The notes under the pieces are model-generated. The model ran no database searches and was not told where the DNA came from. It saw nothing but the letters and a program-made list of their open reading frames with translations. A DNA stretch of 64,000 nt from Bacteroidales bacterium (GTDB lineage: Bacteria > Bacteroidota > Bacteroidia > Bacteroidales > F082): positions 81,608-145,607 of the forward strand of contig JAFYJV010000011.1 of the NCBI GenBank assembly GCA_017537965.1. The letters run 5' to 3'. Shown here one piece after another: positions 43,395 through 53,693 of the stretch (position 1 is its first letter; each line of letters starts with the position of its first letter). The position numbers and the translations under genes are program-made.

Positions 43395-45166
43395 TTGCCT
43401 TCAAACATCTTTTCGATCACATCCTTGTAACGGGCAGTGATCACCTTGCGTTTGACTTTCAAAGTAGGTGTCAACAAGCCGTTAGCAATCGACCATTCGT
43501 CAGCAAGCAGCACATGTTTCTTGACCTTCTCCGTTTCGCCCAATTTCTTGTTCAACTCGTTGACTTCCTTGGCAAAGTGTTTCAACACATCAGGATTGCC
43601 AATCATCTCTTCATTTGTCGTGTACGGAATCTTCTCCTTGGCACACCAGGTCTTCAATTCCGTGAAGCTTGGGATGATGAGGGCGCCAGCAAATTTCTGG
43701 TTCTCGCCGACCACAAGGACTTGCTCTATCAGCTTGGAAGCGCAGAATTTAGCCTCGATAACATCGGGGTTGATATACTTGCCACCGGATGTCTTGAACA
43801 AGCTCTTGATACGGCCGGTAATTCTCAAACGGTTATATTGGTCGATCTCACCCATGTCGCCCGTGTGGAACCAACCCTCCTCGTCGATGACCTCCTTGGT
43901 GAGCTCGGGATGTTTGTAGTAGCCCATCATCACGTTATGACCACGACAGATAATTTCGCCATTGTCGGCAATCTTCACCTCGGTTCCAGGCAGCGGTTGA
44001 CCCACGTAGCCCACCTCGCGTCCATGGGGATTGCGGTTGCTGACAGAAATCACAGGCGATGTTTCGGTCAAGCCATAGCCTTCGAAGACAGGCATCTTGA
44101 TGGCCGAGAAGAAACCGGCAATCTTTTGGGAGATGGCAGCGGCACCCGACACGATGATGTCGAAGTTTTCGGCTCCAATGTTTGTTCTGATCTTGCTATA
44201 GACCAATTTATCGGCAACACTCAACTTCCAATTATAGAACCAGTGACGGCTGATAGCGTCAATCTTGTAACGCTCGCCGAGATGCAAGGCCCAGAAGAAT
44301 ATCATTCTTGCGATGCCTTTCTGTTTCTTTCCCGATTGGTAAATTGCTTCATAAAAACGTTCCAACACACGAGGAACGGCACACATCATCGTTGGATGGA
44401 TCTCACGCATGTCGGAGGCGATGGTAGCCAAACTCTCAGCATAATAGATCGACATGCCGCGATACTGGTAGCAATAGATCAGCGCGCGCTCATACGCATG
44501 GCATACAGGCAAAAAGCTGAAGGCTTTGTTGGAAGTGGCACTGATGGTATATTCGAAATTCGGGAACTGGTTCATCAAGTTGTGATGTGAAAGCATCACG
44601 CCCTTGGGTGTACCCGTAGTGCCTGAGGTATAAATGATAGTGGCGCATTCCATCTCGTCAACAGCGGCTTTCCTTGCCTCCAATTCCTCGACATGAGGAT
44701 GTTCTCTTCCAAGTTGCAACAACTGATCGAAATAAGGATATTTCTCACGGTCAATCATGGTGTAAACCATCTTGACATTGCGCGCATCAGGCAAAATGTT
44801 GGTCACCTTGTTCATCACTGAAAGGCCGTCGATGATGACCAACTTGGAGTCACAGTCAGCCAAGATGAAACGATAGTCCTCCTCGCTGATGGTGGGATAG
44901 ATCGGCACGGTGATAGCGCCCACCTGGCTGATGGCCATGTCAAGCATGTTCCATTCAGGACGGTTGGTGAGGATCATGGCAACCTTGTCGCCGGGCTGGA
45001 TACCAAGCTCGATGAAAGCATAGCTAAGCAGGTTGGCATGTTCGATATAATCCTGGATGCTGTATTTCACCCATTCTCCATTTTTCTTTCCAGCAAGGGC
45101 TACCTTCTGGTTGGGATACTTCTCAACATAATGTTGAAGAAGGTCAAATACTCGTTTGATTTCCAT
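43391..45166 (-). CDS. Long-chain acyl-CoA synthetase (AMP-forming)
   Basis: 591 residues from ATG 45166 (MEIKRVFDLLQHYVEKYPNQKVALAGK); codons upstream are in the promoter region. ANL superfamily: AMP-binding P-loop TIIYTSGTTGTPKGVMLSH, A5 motif FEGYGLTETSPVIS, GWFHTGDMGEIDQ, and GRIKSLFKTSGGKYINP (hinge and A10-type lysine region). Activates fatty acids to acyl-CoA via acyl-AMP. Single gene with its own promoter. Confidence 0.94.
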   Translation of the reverse strand: MEIKRVFDLLQHYVEKYPNQKVALAGKKNGEWVKYSIQDYIEHANLLSYAFIELGIQPGDKVAMILTNRPEWNMLDMAISQVGAITVPIYPTISEEDYRFILADCDSKLVIIDGLSVMNKVTNILPDARNVKMVYTMIDREKYPYFDQLLQLGREHPHVEELEARKAAVDEMECATIIYTSGTTGTPKGVMLSHHNLMNQFPNFEYTISATSNKAFSFLPVCHAYERALIYCYQYRGMSIYYAESLATIASDMREIHPTMMCAVPRVLERFYEAIYQSGKKQKGIARMIFFWALHLGERYKIDAISRHWFYNWKLSVADKLVYSKIRTNIGAENFDIIVSGAAAISQKIAGFFSAIKMPVFEGYGLTETSPVISVSNRNPHGREVGYVGQPLPGTEVKIADNGEIICRGHNVMMGYYKHPELTKEVIDEEGWFHTGDMGEIDQYNRLRITGRIKSLFKTSGGKYINPDVIEAKFCASKLIEQVLVVGENQKFAGALIIPSFTELKTWCAKEKIPYTTNEEMIGNPDVLKHFAKEVNELNKKLGETEKVKKHVLLADEWSIANGLLTPTLKVKRKVITARYKDVIEKMFEGN

Positions 45167-45200
45167 ATCAATAAAAACTCGTTTCAATTTTTTGAATTTG

Positions 45201-45208
45201 CAAATATA
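45201..45208 (-). promoter_or_regulatory. TATATTTG -7 element, acyl-CoA synthetase
   Basis: Minus-strand TAnnTTTG match 34 bp before the start at 45166. Confidence 0.6.
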
Positions 45209-45245
45209 AAACAAAATTGGACCCGTGTCAAAAAAAACACAATTT

Positions 45246-45290
45246 ATGTCAAATTGTCATTGAATAAATCCAACATGTCGATTTGTCATA
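45246..45290. repeat. Two 16-bp direct repeats upstream of clpB
   Basis: ATGTCAAATTGTCATT (45246-45261) and ATGTCGATTTGTCATA (45275-45290), 29 bp apart start to start, 13 of the first 15 positions identical. A further TGTCA occurs just upstream. They sit 66-110 bp before the clpB start, in a region with no TAnnTTTG element on the plus strand. Candidate operator or alternative-sigma site. Confidence 0.65.
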
Positions 45291-45355
45291 AAAACACAGA
45301 TTGGCCATCCTTTTGATCCACCCAACATCAAACAAACAAAAAAAACAAATCAACC

Positions 45356-47491
45356 ATGAACAACAACTATGAATCGCTCAACCGCTACGCCAAGAACTTG
45401 AACGAATTGGCCAAAGCGGGCAAGCTGGATCCTGTGATTGGACGTGACGAAGAGATCCGGCGTGTGTTGCAGATCCTGTCACGTCGAACCAAGAACAACC
45501 CCATCCTGATCGGCGAGCCGGGTGTGGGTAAGACAGCTATTGTGGAAGGACTCGCCCAAAGGGTCGTCAATGGCGATGTGCCCGAGAACCTGAAAAACAA
45601 GATGGTCTTCTCACTTGACATGGGAGCACTGATTGCCGGCGCCAAATACCAAGGCGAGTTTGAGGAGCGTCTGAAGAGTGTCATCAAAGAAGTCGTTGAT
45701 AGCGCCGGCGACGTAGTGCTATTCATCGACGAGATCCATACATTGGTAGGAGCCGGCGCAACAGGTGGAGCCATGGATGCCGCCAACATCCTGAAACCTG
45801 CCTTGTCGAGAGGCGAGTTGCAATGCATCGGCGCCACCACCCTAAAGGAATACCAACAATACTTTGAAAAGGACAAGGCCTTGGAGCGTCGTTTCCAAAT
45901 CGTCATGGTGGACGAGCCTGATGAAGCCTCGGCCATCTCCATCCTTCGTGGCCTGAAAGAACGCTACGAGAACCATCATCACATCCGTATCCTCGACGAA
46001 GCCATCGTAGCCGCCGTTCAGCTATCAGTACGTTATATCTCCGACCGTTTCTTGCCCGACAAGGCCATCGACTTGATCGACGAAGCCGCTGCAAGGCTCC
46101 GTCTGCAAATCGACTCCGTGCCTGAAGACCTGGAAGACGTGGAGCGTGCCATCCGACAATTGGAGATTGAACGCGAGGCGCTGAAACGCGAAAACGACAC
46201 CAAGAAGGTCAAGGAACTTGGAGAAGAACTCGACCAGCTCAACGCCAAGAAAGCGGAGATCAAGACAAAATGGGAGAAAGAACGTCATTTTGTTGAGATC
46301 ATCCAAAAGGAAAAGGACAATATCGAACAATATCGCCATCAAGCCGCTGTGGCAGAGCGCGACGGCGACTACGGACGGGTGGCTGAGCTGCGTTATGGCA
46401 AGATCCGTGACGCTGAATCCGCCATCGAAAAAGCCAAAGCAGATTTGCTGCTGGTGCAAGGCGACCATCCTCTGATCGACGAAGAGGTCACCTATCAGGA
46501 TGTTGCCGAGATCGTGTCACGTTGGACAGGCATTCCTGTCAAAAAGATGATGCAAAGCGAACGTGAGAAACTGTTGAACTTGGAAAAGGAACTGCACAAA
46601 CGTGTCGTTGGCCAAGACGAGGCCATCAGCGCCGTGTCCGACGCCATCCGACGCAGCCGTGCCGGTCTGCAGGATGCCAAACGTCCCATCGGCTCATTCA
46701 TCTTCATGGGCTCCACAGGCGTCGGCAAGACTGAACTGGCAAAGGCATTGGCGGAATTCCTGTTCGACAACGAGAACAACATGGTCCGTATCGACATGTC
46801 GGAATACCAAGAACGCCACACCGTGTCGCGACTCATCGGCGCGCCTCCTGGATACGTCGGTTATGAAGAGAGCGGTCAGTTGACCGAAGCCGTGCGGCGC
46901 AAGCCCTACTCCGTGATCTTGCTCGACGAGATCGAGAAAGCTCATCCCGATGTGTTCAACATCCTGCTGCAAGTGCTTGACGACGGACGGCTTACCGACA
47001 ACAAAGGCCGTACGGTCGATTTCAAGAACACCATCGTTATCATGACGTCGAACATTGGTGCCAGCATTATCCAAGAGAACATGTCGGACGCCGCCAACGC
47101 CACTTCCGAAGCCGTCTTTGAGAAGACCCGCAACGAGGTCATGGAACAGCTGAGGCAATTCATGAGGCCTGAGTTCCTGAACCGTGTCGATGACATCATC
47201 ATGTTCCGACCGCTCAACGAAAGCCAAATCGCCGAAGTGGTCAGGATGCAGTTCAATCAAGTCAAGAGAATGTTGGCTGAAAACAACCTCAGCATCGACA
47301 TCACACCCGAGGCGGTTGACCTCATCGCTCGCCAGAGCTATGACCCGCAATATGGCGCGCGTCCTGTGAAGCGTATGATGCAGCGCGAACTGCTCAACGA
47401 ACTCTCAAGAAGGATCCTCGCCGACCAAGTGGACAAGACAAAACCCATCATGGTGACGGTTCACGACGGGAAGCTTCAGTTTGAGAATTAA
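45356..47491 (+). CDS. clpB: ClpB-type disaggregase lacking the N-terminal domain
   Basis: 711 residues; full-length ClpB is ~860. Starts directly at the NBD1 lead-in ([27 protein letters not shown]). NBD1: Walker A GEPGVGKT (~59-66), Walker [10 protein letters not shown] full-size coiled-coil M-domain follows (~270-390; [26 protein letters not shown]...). NBD2: Walker A GSTGVGKT, Walker [14 protein letters not shown], and C-terminal [21 protein letters not shown]. No IGF/IGL ClpP-loop is apparent, supporting ClpB over ClpA/C. Rescues aggregated proteins with DnaK. Nothing like the ~145-residue N-domain is encoded upstream. The stop overlaps trkH by 4 bp. Confidence 0.94.
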   Translation: MNNNYESLNRYAKNLNELAKAGKLDPVIGRDEEIRRVLQILSRRTKNNPILIGEPGVGKTAIVEGLAQRVVNGDVPENLKNKMVFSLDMGALIAGAKYQGEFEERLKSVIKEVVDSAGDVVLFIDEIHTLVGAGATGGAMDAANILKPALSRGELQCIGATTLKEYQQYFEKDKALERRFQIVMVDEPDEASAISILRGLKERYENHHHIRILDEAIVAAVQLSVRYISDRFLPDKAIDLIDEAAARLRLQIDSVPEDLEDVERAIRQLEIEREALKRENDTKKVKELGEELDQLNAKKAEIKTKWEKERHFVEIIQKEKDNIEQYRHQAAVAERDGDYGRVAELRYGKIRDAESAIEKAKADLLLVQGDHPLIDEEVTYQDVAEIVSRWTGIPVKKMMQSEREKLLNLEKELHKRVVGQDEAISAVSDAIRRSRAGLQDAKRPIGSFIFMGSTGVGKTELAKALAEFLFDNENNMVRIDMSEYQERHTVSRLIGAPPGYVGYEESGQLTEAVRRKPYSVILLDEIEKAHPDVFNILLQVLDDGRLTDNKGRTVDFKNTIVIMTSNIGASIIQENMSDAANATSEAVFEKTRNEVMEQLRQFMRPEFLNRVDDIIMFRPLNESQIAEVVRMQFNQVKRMLAENNLSIDITPEAVDLIARQSYDPQYGARPVKRMMQRELLNELSRRILADQVDKTKPIMVTVHDGKLQFEN

Positions 47492-49002
47492 TTCTTGATT
47501 CCCTTGGTGGTCACCCACGTGGAACGGAAGAAGATAAGAAGTACGGTGATGATCTCCAAACGGCCAACGAGCATGTCAAAGGAGACAATCCATTTGGCCG
47601 CCGTCGGGAGATCGGCCAAACTAGCACCTGGGCCTGTGGCTCCCGAGCCCATGCCCAGGTTGCTGAAACAGGTCAGGAATGCAATGGCCGCATCCTCCAA
47701 ACTCATTCCTAAAAATGTCAACGCCAACACATTGACGATAAATAGTATCATGAACAACGACAGGAAGTTGCACACGCGTCTGATCGTCAACTCATCCACC
47801 ATCTGCCCAGATACCTTTAACGAATACATGCCTGTAGGGTGAAGCAGTTCTTTCAAGGCATTCTTGATAAACTTGAAGATAACAATAACCCTCACCATTT
47901 TAATGCCTCCACTAGCCGACCCGGCACATCCGCCTACAATCTGCATTAACAACGTTGGAATCACGAAGAGCAATCCCCATAGGTCATAGTTGTTGTTTAC
48001 TCCGGCAAAACCCGTGTTCGACAACATCGAGACCACATGGAAAAACGAGACTCGGAAGATGTCTTTCCCTCCTTGCGGATAGCTTTCGAGCTGGGCTGCT
48101 GTGACGCCCTTGATACTAGGTGCGATATAGAACAAGCCAATAAAGAGAAGTGTCATCACGGCTAATGAAACCAGATAGACTTTCACCTCCTCGTTTTTGC
48201 GCAAGAGGTCAAAGCGGCCCACAACCAGAAAGTAGAACATGGCAAAATTGATGGAGGAAAAGATCATGAAGACAATGGATACATATTCAATGTATGTGGA
48301 ATGGAAGTATCCTATGCTGTCTTGATAGTTGCTGAATCCGCCAGTTGAGATGGTGGTCATGGCATGGCATACGGCATCGAAAAACGACATCGGTCCAAAA
48401 GCATAAAAAGCCGTACAGAGCAACGTTAGGAAGATATAGATGAACCAAAGGATGCGTGAGGTGCCATGCATGGTGGGTGACAGTTTTTCCACACTAACGC
48501 CAGGAGCTTCGGCGGCAAAAAGGGCACTCTTCCTGGATCCCTTGGCAACAGAAGGCAAGAAAGCAAGCGTGAAAACGACGATACCCAAACCGCCCAACCA
48601 CTGCATGATGCTTCGCCAAAACAATATGCCGTGAGGTTGATCATCCACGTTCTTTAGGATGGTGGATCCTGTCGTGGTGAATCCAGAGATGGTCTCAAAA
48701 AAAGCATCGGTCACATTGTCGATAGCACCACTCAACAGAAAAGGAAGCATTCCAAATATGGAGAAAAGGATCCATGAAAGAGCCACGATCACAAAGGTGT
48801 CGTCACTGTCAATGCCCGTCTTTCGGATCGCGCCAATCAGGAACAATGCCAATCCCACCACTCCTGTGATGCCAGCGGTGATCAAAAAGGCATTCAAGTC
48901 GTTTTCGTCGTAATGGATGTTGTAGTACCAAGCCACTAGCGCCGTCAGCAACAACGCTGCAGTCTCTATCAAGAGCAGTACTCCAAACAGCTTACTTTTC
49001 AT
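47488..49002 (-). CDS. trkH: Potassium uptake channel subunit TrkH
   Basis: 504 residues, four M1-P-M2 repeats. Selectivity-filter motifs: [30 protein letters not shown] and [27 protein letters not shown] is typical. Inner-membrane K+ uptake normally needs the cytosolic NAD-binding TrkA, not in this window. Third gene of the yidC-DUF2750-trkH operon, 16 bp after DUF2750. Confidence 0.95.
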   Translation of the reverse strand: MKSKLFGVLLLIETAALLLTALVAWYYNIHYDENDLNAFLITAGITGVVGLALFLIGAIRKTGIDSDDTFVIVALSWILFSIFGMLPFLLSGAIDNVTDAFFETISGFTTTGSTILKNVDDQPHGILFWRSIMQWLGGLGIVVFTLAFLPSVAKGSRKSALFAAEAPGVSVEKLSPTMHGTSRILWFIYIFLTLLCTAFYAFGPMSFFDAVCHAMTTISTGGFSNYQDSIGYFHSTYIEYVSIVFMIFSSINFAMFYFLVVGRFDLLRKNEEVKVYLVSLAVMTLLFIGLFYIAPSIKGVTAAQLESYPQGGKDIFRVSFFHVVSMLSNTGFAGVNNNYDLWGLLFVIPTLLMQIVGGCAGSASGGIKMVRVIVIFKFIKNALKELLHPTGMYSLKVSGQMVDELTIRRVCNFLSLFMILFIVNVLALTFLGMSLEDAAIAFLTCFSNLGMGSGATGPGASLADLPTAAKWIVSFDMLVGRLEIITVLLIFFRSTWVTTKGIKN

Positions 49003-49018
49003 CTGTCAGCCTAAAGCA

Positions 49019-49426
49019 TCACCACTTTTCCTCCCAACCGTCGCCATAATCGAATGTTTCGTCCTCATCGTCGTCCGGCTCTTCATGGTAGGAATCGTCC
49101 GCCAAGGGTGTGACCCATTTCCTGAAGTTGTGAGAAGCGATGGCCATGATCTCTCCGTCTCGTTCGGGTGATACGGCAATGTCGATCTCATCGCGCGACA
49201 GTTCCTTCAACCATTGAGCAAGCTCAGAGAAACCCATCTCCGTGACCTTGTAGTCCTCCCAATCCTCCACAGCAGCTTGCCGCGCCTCGGACTCTGTTGC
49301 CCACAATGGGATGTACGAATGGCCGTCAGCGTCCTCCAACATGGCAAACATGCCAGTCATTGCCTCCAAAAGCCAAACCTCGTGGGTCTCGGCGACAACC
49401 TCTAGAAAGGATTCAAGTGTACGCAT
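49019..49426 (-). CDS. DUF2750 protein
   Basis: 135 residues from ATG 49426 (4 bp after the yidC stop); ATG 49444, overlapping yidC by 14 bp, is possible. DUF2750-like pattern: EVWLLEAMTGMFAMLEDADGHSYIPLWATESEARQAAVEDWEDYKVTEM, then IDIAVSPERDGEIMAIA. Very acidic tail (EEPDDDEDETFDYGDGWEEKW). Cytoplasmic, role unknown. Confidence 0.78.
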   Translation of the reverse strand: MRTLESFLEVVAETHEVWLLEAMTGMFAMLEDADGHSYIPLWATESEARQAAVEDWEDYKVTEMGFSELAQWLKELSRDEIDIAVSPERDGEIMAIASHNFRKWVTPLADDSYHEEPDDDEDETFDYGDGWEEKW

Positions 49427-49430
49427 ATTC

Positions 49431-51386
49431 TTATCGTTTTGCATTTTTCAATTGTTGCCGCTGCGCCTTTTGGGCTTCTTCAAGACGTTGCTGGAAACGC
49501 GATTTCTTGACGGGCTTTCGCTTGTTTTCCTCGATGGTCAGACGGATCTTGTCCTCATCAATCAGCACCCTGAAGAGATACATCTGCAGGAAAGTGATGA
49601 TGTTGGCGAGCATGTAGTAGTAGCTCAAACCGGCGGAATAGCTGTTGAAGATGCCGAGGAACAGGATGGGCATAAGATACATCATGATCTTCATTCCCTT
49701 CATTTGCGGATTTGCCGTGGTGTCCATCTGTTTGTTGTTTACGTATGTGTAAATGAATGTCGTGATGGTCATCAACAAGCAGAACAGACTCACATGGTCG
49801 CCATAGCCTGGGATGCGGAACGGCAGGTCAAGTACGCTGTCGTAGGTGGAAAGGTCTTCCGCCCACAGGAAAGACTGCTGACGAAGCTCTATCGACGAGG
49901 GGAAGAAACGGAATACGGCAATCAGGATCGGGAATTGCAAGAGCATCGGGATGCAACCCGAGGCAGGACTGGCACCAGCCTGTTTCTGCAAAGTCATCAC
50001 AGCTTGTTGTTTCTTCATGGCATCTTCCTCTTTCGGATACTTGGCGTTGATGGCTTCCATCTCAGGCTTCAGGATACGCGTGATAGCCGTTGACTTGTAT
50101 GACTTGAAGGCGATTGGAAACAGCAGTATCTTGATGAGAATGGTCAGTATCAGGATGACGATACCGTAGTTCCAGCCGTACGACCCCAGCCAGTCGAACA
50201 CATAGATGACACCGTAGTTGATCCATCTGATCAAGAAGAAGTTACCCACATCGATCTGGCGCTGCAAGTTGAGATTGTAACTCTTTAAGGTCTTGAAATG
50301 GTTGGGGCCGAAATAGAACGACATCGGGAACTCGTTGACCTCTGCGTTGAAGTCGTATGGTATCTCCAAGCTTGCCGACATGGTCTTCAGATACTTTGCA
50401 TCTGTCGGATGGTCGGTGTTTACGCCCAGTTTGGCGCTGCTGAAGCCTTTCTTTGCCACAAGGACATTGCAGAAAAACCGCTCTTTGAACGACACCCAGT
50501 TCACGCTTGAATTGATGGTCTCCTCTTTCCTCTTCCTGTCTTCAACCTTATCTACATCGTTTTCAGTCATCGACTTATAGTACACCGTCGTCGTCGTGAA
50601 ACGGTCCACATCTTTCTCATGTTGCTTCAAGTCCACCTGCCAATCCAGGTTCATGGAATTGTTGTTGGAGGCGATGATGTCTTTCAACCCCACCGTTCGG
50701 AGGTTGCAATCAAACATGTAATTGTTGTCGAAGATCGTGTATTCGTACTCCAGATACTTTCCTTCGTTAAATTGGCTGTCGGCACCATCGATATAGGCGC
50801 GTAGGGCAAAGACAATGCTATCGCCCTCTCCCACCGTGATTTGGTCCCCAGTAAAAGGCTGACCATTCAGGAAGGGTTGGAAATACAACTGTGAGGTGTT
50901 GATGGTGCGGTTGTTGGAGAAGAACGAAAGGTCGAACAATGCAGTCTCCGGATCGAAACTAATCAGCGGCAATGAGTCGTAAGTCTTATAGTCCTTGAGC
51001 TCCACCTCTTTGATGAAGCCCCCTTTGCTTGAGAAGGAGATTCTTTGCAGTTGGTTCTCTACTGTCCATATCTGATCCTGACCGTTGGAGGTGGAGGCAA
51101 ACACGCCGAACTTGTCTTTTTGAAGTCTGATTTGTTCCGCTGCTGCCGTGGCAGAGTCCATTTCCATTACTTGCATTGCTGCAAGTGCCTGTGCCTCTTC
51201 TGCACGCTGTTGTTCTTCTGCCTGACGGATGGAGTCTAAGACAGCCGCCTCACGGCGGGCCATAACGATGGAATCTTGAATTCGTTTCTGTTCTTCGAGC
51301 TGTTCTTTTGAAGGCTGCATCCACAGCATCCATCCAAACAGAATCGCACCGATAAGGATAAAACCGATAAGGGATGATTTGTTCAT
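49431..51386 (-). CDS. yidC: Membrane protein insertase YidC
   Basis: 651 residues, usual for Bacteroidota. N-terminal membrane anchor (SLIGFILIGAILFGWMLWM), large periplasmic domain (~60-380), then the conserved insertase helices: WNYGIVILILTILIKILLFPIAFKSYKSTAITRILKPEMEAINAKYP, GASPASGCIPMLLQFPILIAVFRFF, and FLGIFNSYSAGLSYYYMLANIITFLQ. Basic C-terminal tail. Inserts and folds inner-membrane proteins with or without SecYEG. Confidence 0.96.
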   Translation of the reverse strand: MNKSSLIGFILIGAILFGWMLWMQPSKEQLEEQKRIQDSIVMARREAAVLDSIRQAEEQQRAEEAQALAAMQVMEMDSATAAAEQIRLQKDKFGVFASTSNGQDQIWTVENQLQRISFSSKGGFIKEVELKDYKTYDSLPLISFDPETALFDLSFFSNNRTINTSQLYFQPFLNGQPFTGDQITVGEGDSIVFALRAYIDGADSQFNEGKYLEYEYTIFDNNYMFDCNLRTVGLKDIIASNNNSMNLDWQVDLKQHEKDVDRFTTTTVYYKSMTENDVDKVEDRKRKEETINSSVNWVSFKERFFCNVLVAKKGFSSAKLGVNTDHPTDAKYLKTMSASLEIPYDFNAEVNEFPMSFYFGPNHFKTLKSYNLNLQRQIDVGNFFLIRWINYGVIYVFDWLGSYGWNYGIVILILTILIKILLFPIAFKSYKSTAITRILKPEMEAINAKYPKEEDAMKKQQAVMTLQKQAGASPASGCIPMLLQFPILIAVFRFFPSSIELRQQSFLWAEDLSTYDSVLDLPFRIPGYGDHVSLFCLLMTITTFIYTYVNNKQMDTTANPQMKGMKIMMYLMPILFLGIFNSYSAGLSYYYMLANIITFLQMYLFRVLIDEDKIRLTIEENKRKPVKKSRFQQRLEEAQKAQRQQLKNAKR

Positions 51387-51405
51387 TCAGATAATGACGT
51401 TTGCG

Positions 51406-51449
51406 TAAAAAAAAGAAAAATGAGGGTGACTTTGAAGAAGCCACCCTCA
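51406..51449 (-). terminator. Terminator after gap
   Basis: Minus strand: TGAGGGTG...CACCCTCA stem (51421-51449) with extra CTT/AAG pairs and one G-T wobble, then a long T-rich tract (51406-51420). No clear TAnnTTTG for yidC follows, so yidC may depend partly on read-through. Confidence 0.8.
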
Positions 51450-51461
51450 CAAAATGGTTCA

Positions 51462-52916
51462 TTAATAGTATCTATAGCTCTTGACTTCTCCAATATGGCG
51501 TGCGAGACGAACCACTTGGTTGCTGTAGCCGAACTCGTTGTCATACCACAGGTAGAGGATCACGGTCTTGCCGTCGGCCGACACCTTCGTAGCAGGAGCG
51601 TCGAAGATGCAGGCGCAGGAATCGCCAATGCCGTCGCTCGAAACAAATTCGGTGTTGTTGCTAAAGCGGATCTGTTCAATGAGGTTACCTTCAAGGCAAG
51701 CGATACGGAAGGCTTCGTTGACCTCTTCCACAGTGGTCTCGCGTTCAAGGTCGAGAGCGAGGACGGCTAATGAAACGTCAGGCGTAGGAACACGCACAGC
51801 GTTACTGGTAAGCTTGCCTTTCAATTCGGGCAGCGCTTTGGCAGCGGCTTTGCCCGCACCAGTCTCGGTGATGACCATGTTCAATGCAGCAGAACGGCCA
51901 CGACGTTCTTTCTTGTGGTAGTTGTCCAGCAAGTTTTGGTCGTTGGTATAGCTATGGATGGTCTCAATATGACCTTTCACGATGCCGAAATGGTTAAGCA
52001 TGACTTGCAGACCGGGAACGATGGCGTTGGTAGTGCAAGATGCAGCCGAGAAGATCTTTTCGTTTTTGAGGTCGAGTGTGTCTTGGTTGACGCCATAGAC
52101 CACGTTCGGGATATCACCTTTTCCAGGAGCGGTGAGCAGCACCTTACTGACGCCTTTAGCTTGGAGGTGACGTGAAAGGGACTCTCTGTCACGGAAAGCG
52201 CCGGTGTTGTCGATAAGCAATGCGTCATGAATGCCGTATGCTTCATAGTCCAGGTCCTCGGGATTCTTGGCCTCAAGGAAGAGGATTTTTTGGCCGTTGA
52301 CCATCATGGCGTTTTCCTCGATCAAAGGATAGCAAACACCATGGAAATAGCGATGCACCGAATCGGTACGGAACAGGTTGATACGCTTGAGAATGTCCTC
52401 GGGTGAGTTCTTGCGGGTGACGATGGCACGGACGCGAAGGGCTGAGCCGTTACCAGCCATCTCTGTCATCTCACGGCAAAGGATACGACCGATACGGCCG
52501 AAACCATAAAGGATGACATCCTGCACCTTGTTGCTGCGCGGAAGGGCATCGATGATGTAGTTCAGCTTGTCACGCACAAAGGATGTAATGTTGTTATCGT
52601 ATTTCTCGTGCTCATCCGTCCATTCCGAGTTGAGTCGGCCGATGTCGATACGGGCTGGCGCAAGGTTTTCAGCAAGAAGCGCCTTGGCAATGAGCAATGA
52701 ATCTTGCACGCGTACTGGCTTGCCAAGAACATTCTCAGCGCGGAGGTGCTTGTTGAGGATCTTACCGGAACCGCGGTTCACAAGCAGCGAACGGAGCATG
52801 ATAAGTTCAACCGACTTGTCGTACCAAAGCTTGCCAACGATGTTGATCAATTCATTGGCGGCTTTTTCATTCTCATTCCATGATTTCAGTGAGCTTTCGT
52901 AGTTATCCATGATCAT
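51462..52916 (-). CDS. gap: Glyceraldehyde-3-phosphate dehydrogenase with N-terminal extension
   Basis: 484 residues from ATG 52916 (ATG 52910 two codons on is equally possible); the frame's first codon (TTG 52946) is inside the -7 element. An N-terminal extension of ~130 residues precedes the Rossmann motif YGFGRIGRILC, as in the ~480-residue GAPDH class of Bacteroidota. Catalytic Cys (~294) in SAASCTTNAIVP, then HSYTNDQNLLDNYHKKERRGRSAALNMVITETGAGKAAAKALPELKGKL and WYDNEFGYSNQVVRL. NAD(P)-dependent oxidation of G3P to 1,3-bisphosphoglycerate, or the gluconeogenic reverse. Confidence 0.93.
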   Translation of the reverse strand: MIMDNYESSLKSWNENEKAANELINIVGKLWYDKSVELIMLRSLLVNRGSGKILNKHLRAENVLGKPVRVQDSLLIAKALLAENLAPARIDIGRLNSEWTDEHEKYDNNITSFVRDKLNYIIDALPRSNKVQDVILYGFGRIGRILCREMTEMAGNGSALRVRAIVTRKNSPEDILKRINLFRTDSVHRYFHGVCYPLIEENAMMVNGQKILFLEAKNPEDLDYEAYGIHDALLIDNTGAFRDRESLSRHLQAKGVSKVLLTAPGKGDIPNVVYGVNQDTLDLKNEKIFSAASCTTNAIVPGLQVMLNHFGIVKGHIETIHSYTNDQNLLDNYHKKERRGRSAALNMVITETGAGKAAAKALPELKGKLTSNAVRVPTPDVSLAVLALDLERETTVEEVNEAFRIACLEGNLIEQIRFSNNTEFVSSDGIGDSCACIFDAPATKVSADGKTVILYLWYDNEFGYSNQVVRLARHIGEVKSYRYY

Positions 52917-52943
52917 AATTTTTTTGTGAGTGAATATTTCTTG

Positions 52944-52951
52944 CAAAGATA
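52944..52951 (-). promoter_or_regulatory. TATCTTTG -7 element, gap
   Basis: Consensus element on the minus strand, 27 bp before ATG 52916; it excludes the longer frame start. Confidence 0.7.
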
Positions 52952-53002
52952 GGAATAAATTCAGACCAAACGAATCATTTGGGAATTATTTCACTTCAAA
53001 TC

Positions 53003-53040
53003 AAAAAAAAGCTGCCGGCTTTTGCAAAGCCGGCAGCTCA
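53003..53040 (-). terminator. Strong terminator after sod
   Basis: Perfect 12-bp stem GCTGCCGGCTTT (53011-53022) / AAAGCCGGCAGC (53026-53037), 3-nt loop; on the minus strand followed by T8. Confidence 0.95.
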
Positions 53041-53059
53041 AGACAAGATAAACGCTTCC

Positions 53060-53641
53060 TTACAGACACCCGTTGACAAAGTCCCAATCGACAATCTGCC
53101 ATAGGGCAGAAAGATGGTCGGGACGACGGTTCTGGTAGTCGAGATAATAGGCATGTTCCCACACGTCGAAGGTCAGCAAAGGCTTCAAGCCATGAAGCAC
53201 AGGGTTGTTGGCATTGGCTTCCTGGGTGATGACCAGTTTCCCGTCTTTGTCAACGGAAAGCCATACCCAACCGGAGCCGAACAACGTGGCGCCCTTCTTC
53301 ACAAAGGCTTCCTTGAAAGCTTCGAAGCTCCCAAACTGCATGTCGATCATCACAGCGATCTCGCCCGTTGGCCTGTTATCAGCCTTGGGGGCTCTGAACT
53401 GCAAGAAATAATGATTGTGGTTCAGGATCTGTCCAGCGTTGTTGAACACACCGCCTTCAGAAGACTTTACAATCTCCTCAAGGGGCATCTCCTCGAAAGC
53501 AGTGCCTTCGATGGCGGCATTCAGGTTGTTCACATAGGCCTGAAGGTGCTTGCCGTGATGGAAGCCAATGGTCTCTTTGCTGATCACGGGCTCCAGGGCA
53601 TCCGCTTCGTATGGAAGTTTGATCAATTCAAATTTTTTCAT
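53060..53641 (-). CDS. sodB: Superoxide dismutase, Fe/Mn type
   Basis: 193 residues. Dismutates superoxide to O2 and H2O2. Metal ligands appear in GFHHGKHLQAYV, ILNHNHYF and DVWEHAYYLDY (Asp and His). Q four residues before the second His (NAGQILNH) is the FeSOD-like arrangement; Bacteroidales enzymes can be cambialistic. Own promoter (53680-53687) and terminator, so a monocistronic stress gene. Confidence 0.96.
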   Translation of the reverse strand: MKKFELIKLPYEADALEPVISKETIGFHHGKHLQAYVNNLNAAIEGTAFEEMPLEEIVKSSEGGVFNNAGQILNHNHYFLQFRAPKADNRPTGEIAVMIDMQFGSFEAFKEAFVKKGATLFGSGWVWLSVDKDGKLVITQEANANNPVLHGLKPLLTFDVWEHAYYLDYQNRRPDHLSALWQIVDWDFVNGCL

Positions 53642-53679
53642 AACAACAATTGTTTAAGTGACTTGATGGTTTATCACTG

Positions 53680-53687
53680 CAAAGATA
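53680..53687 (-). promoter_or_regulatory. TATCTTTG -7 element, sod
   Basis: Consensus element 38 bp before the sod start and 6 bp after the rpoD stop. Confidence 0.7.
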
Positions 53688-53693
53688 GAATAA

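Noticed and set aside
42965-44590. 541-residue plus-strand open frame
   Set aside because: Runs through chr subunit 2 in another frame and antisense to the acyl-CoA synthetase; low-complexity translation with no signal.
45209-45355. Broken ClpB N-domain upstream of clpB
   Set aside because: No frame in this interval encodes N-domain-like sequence; it is A/T-rich leader with direct repeats.
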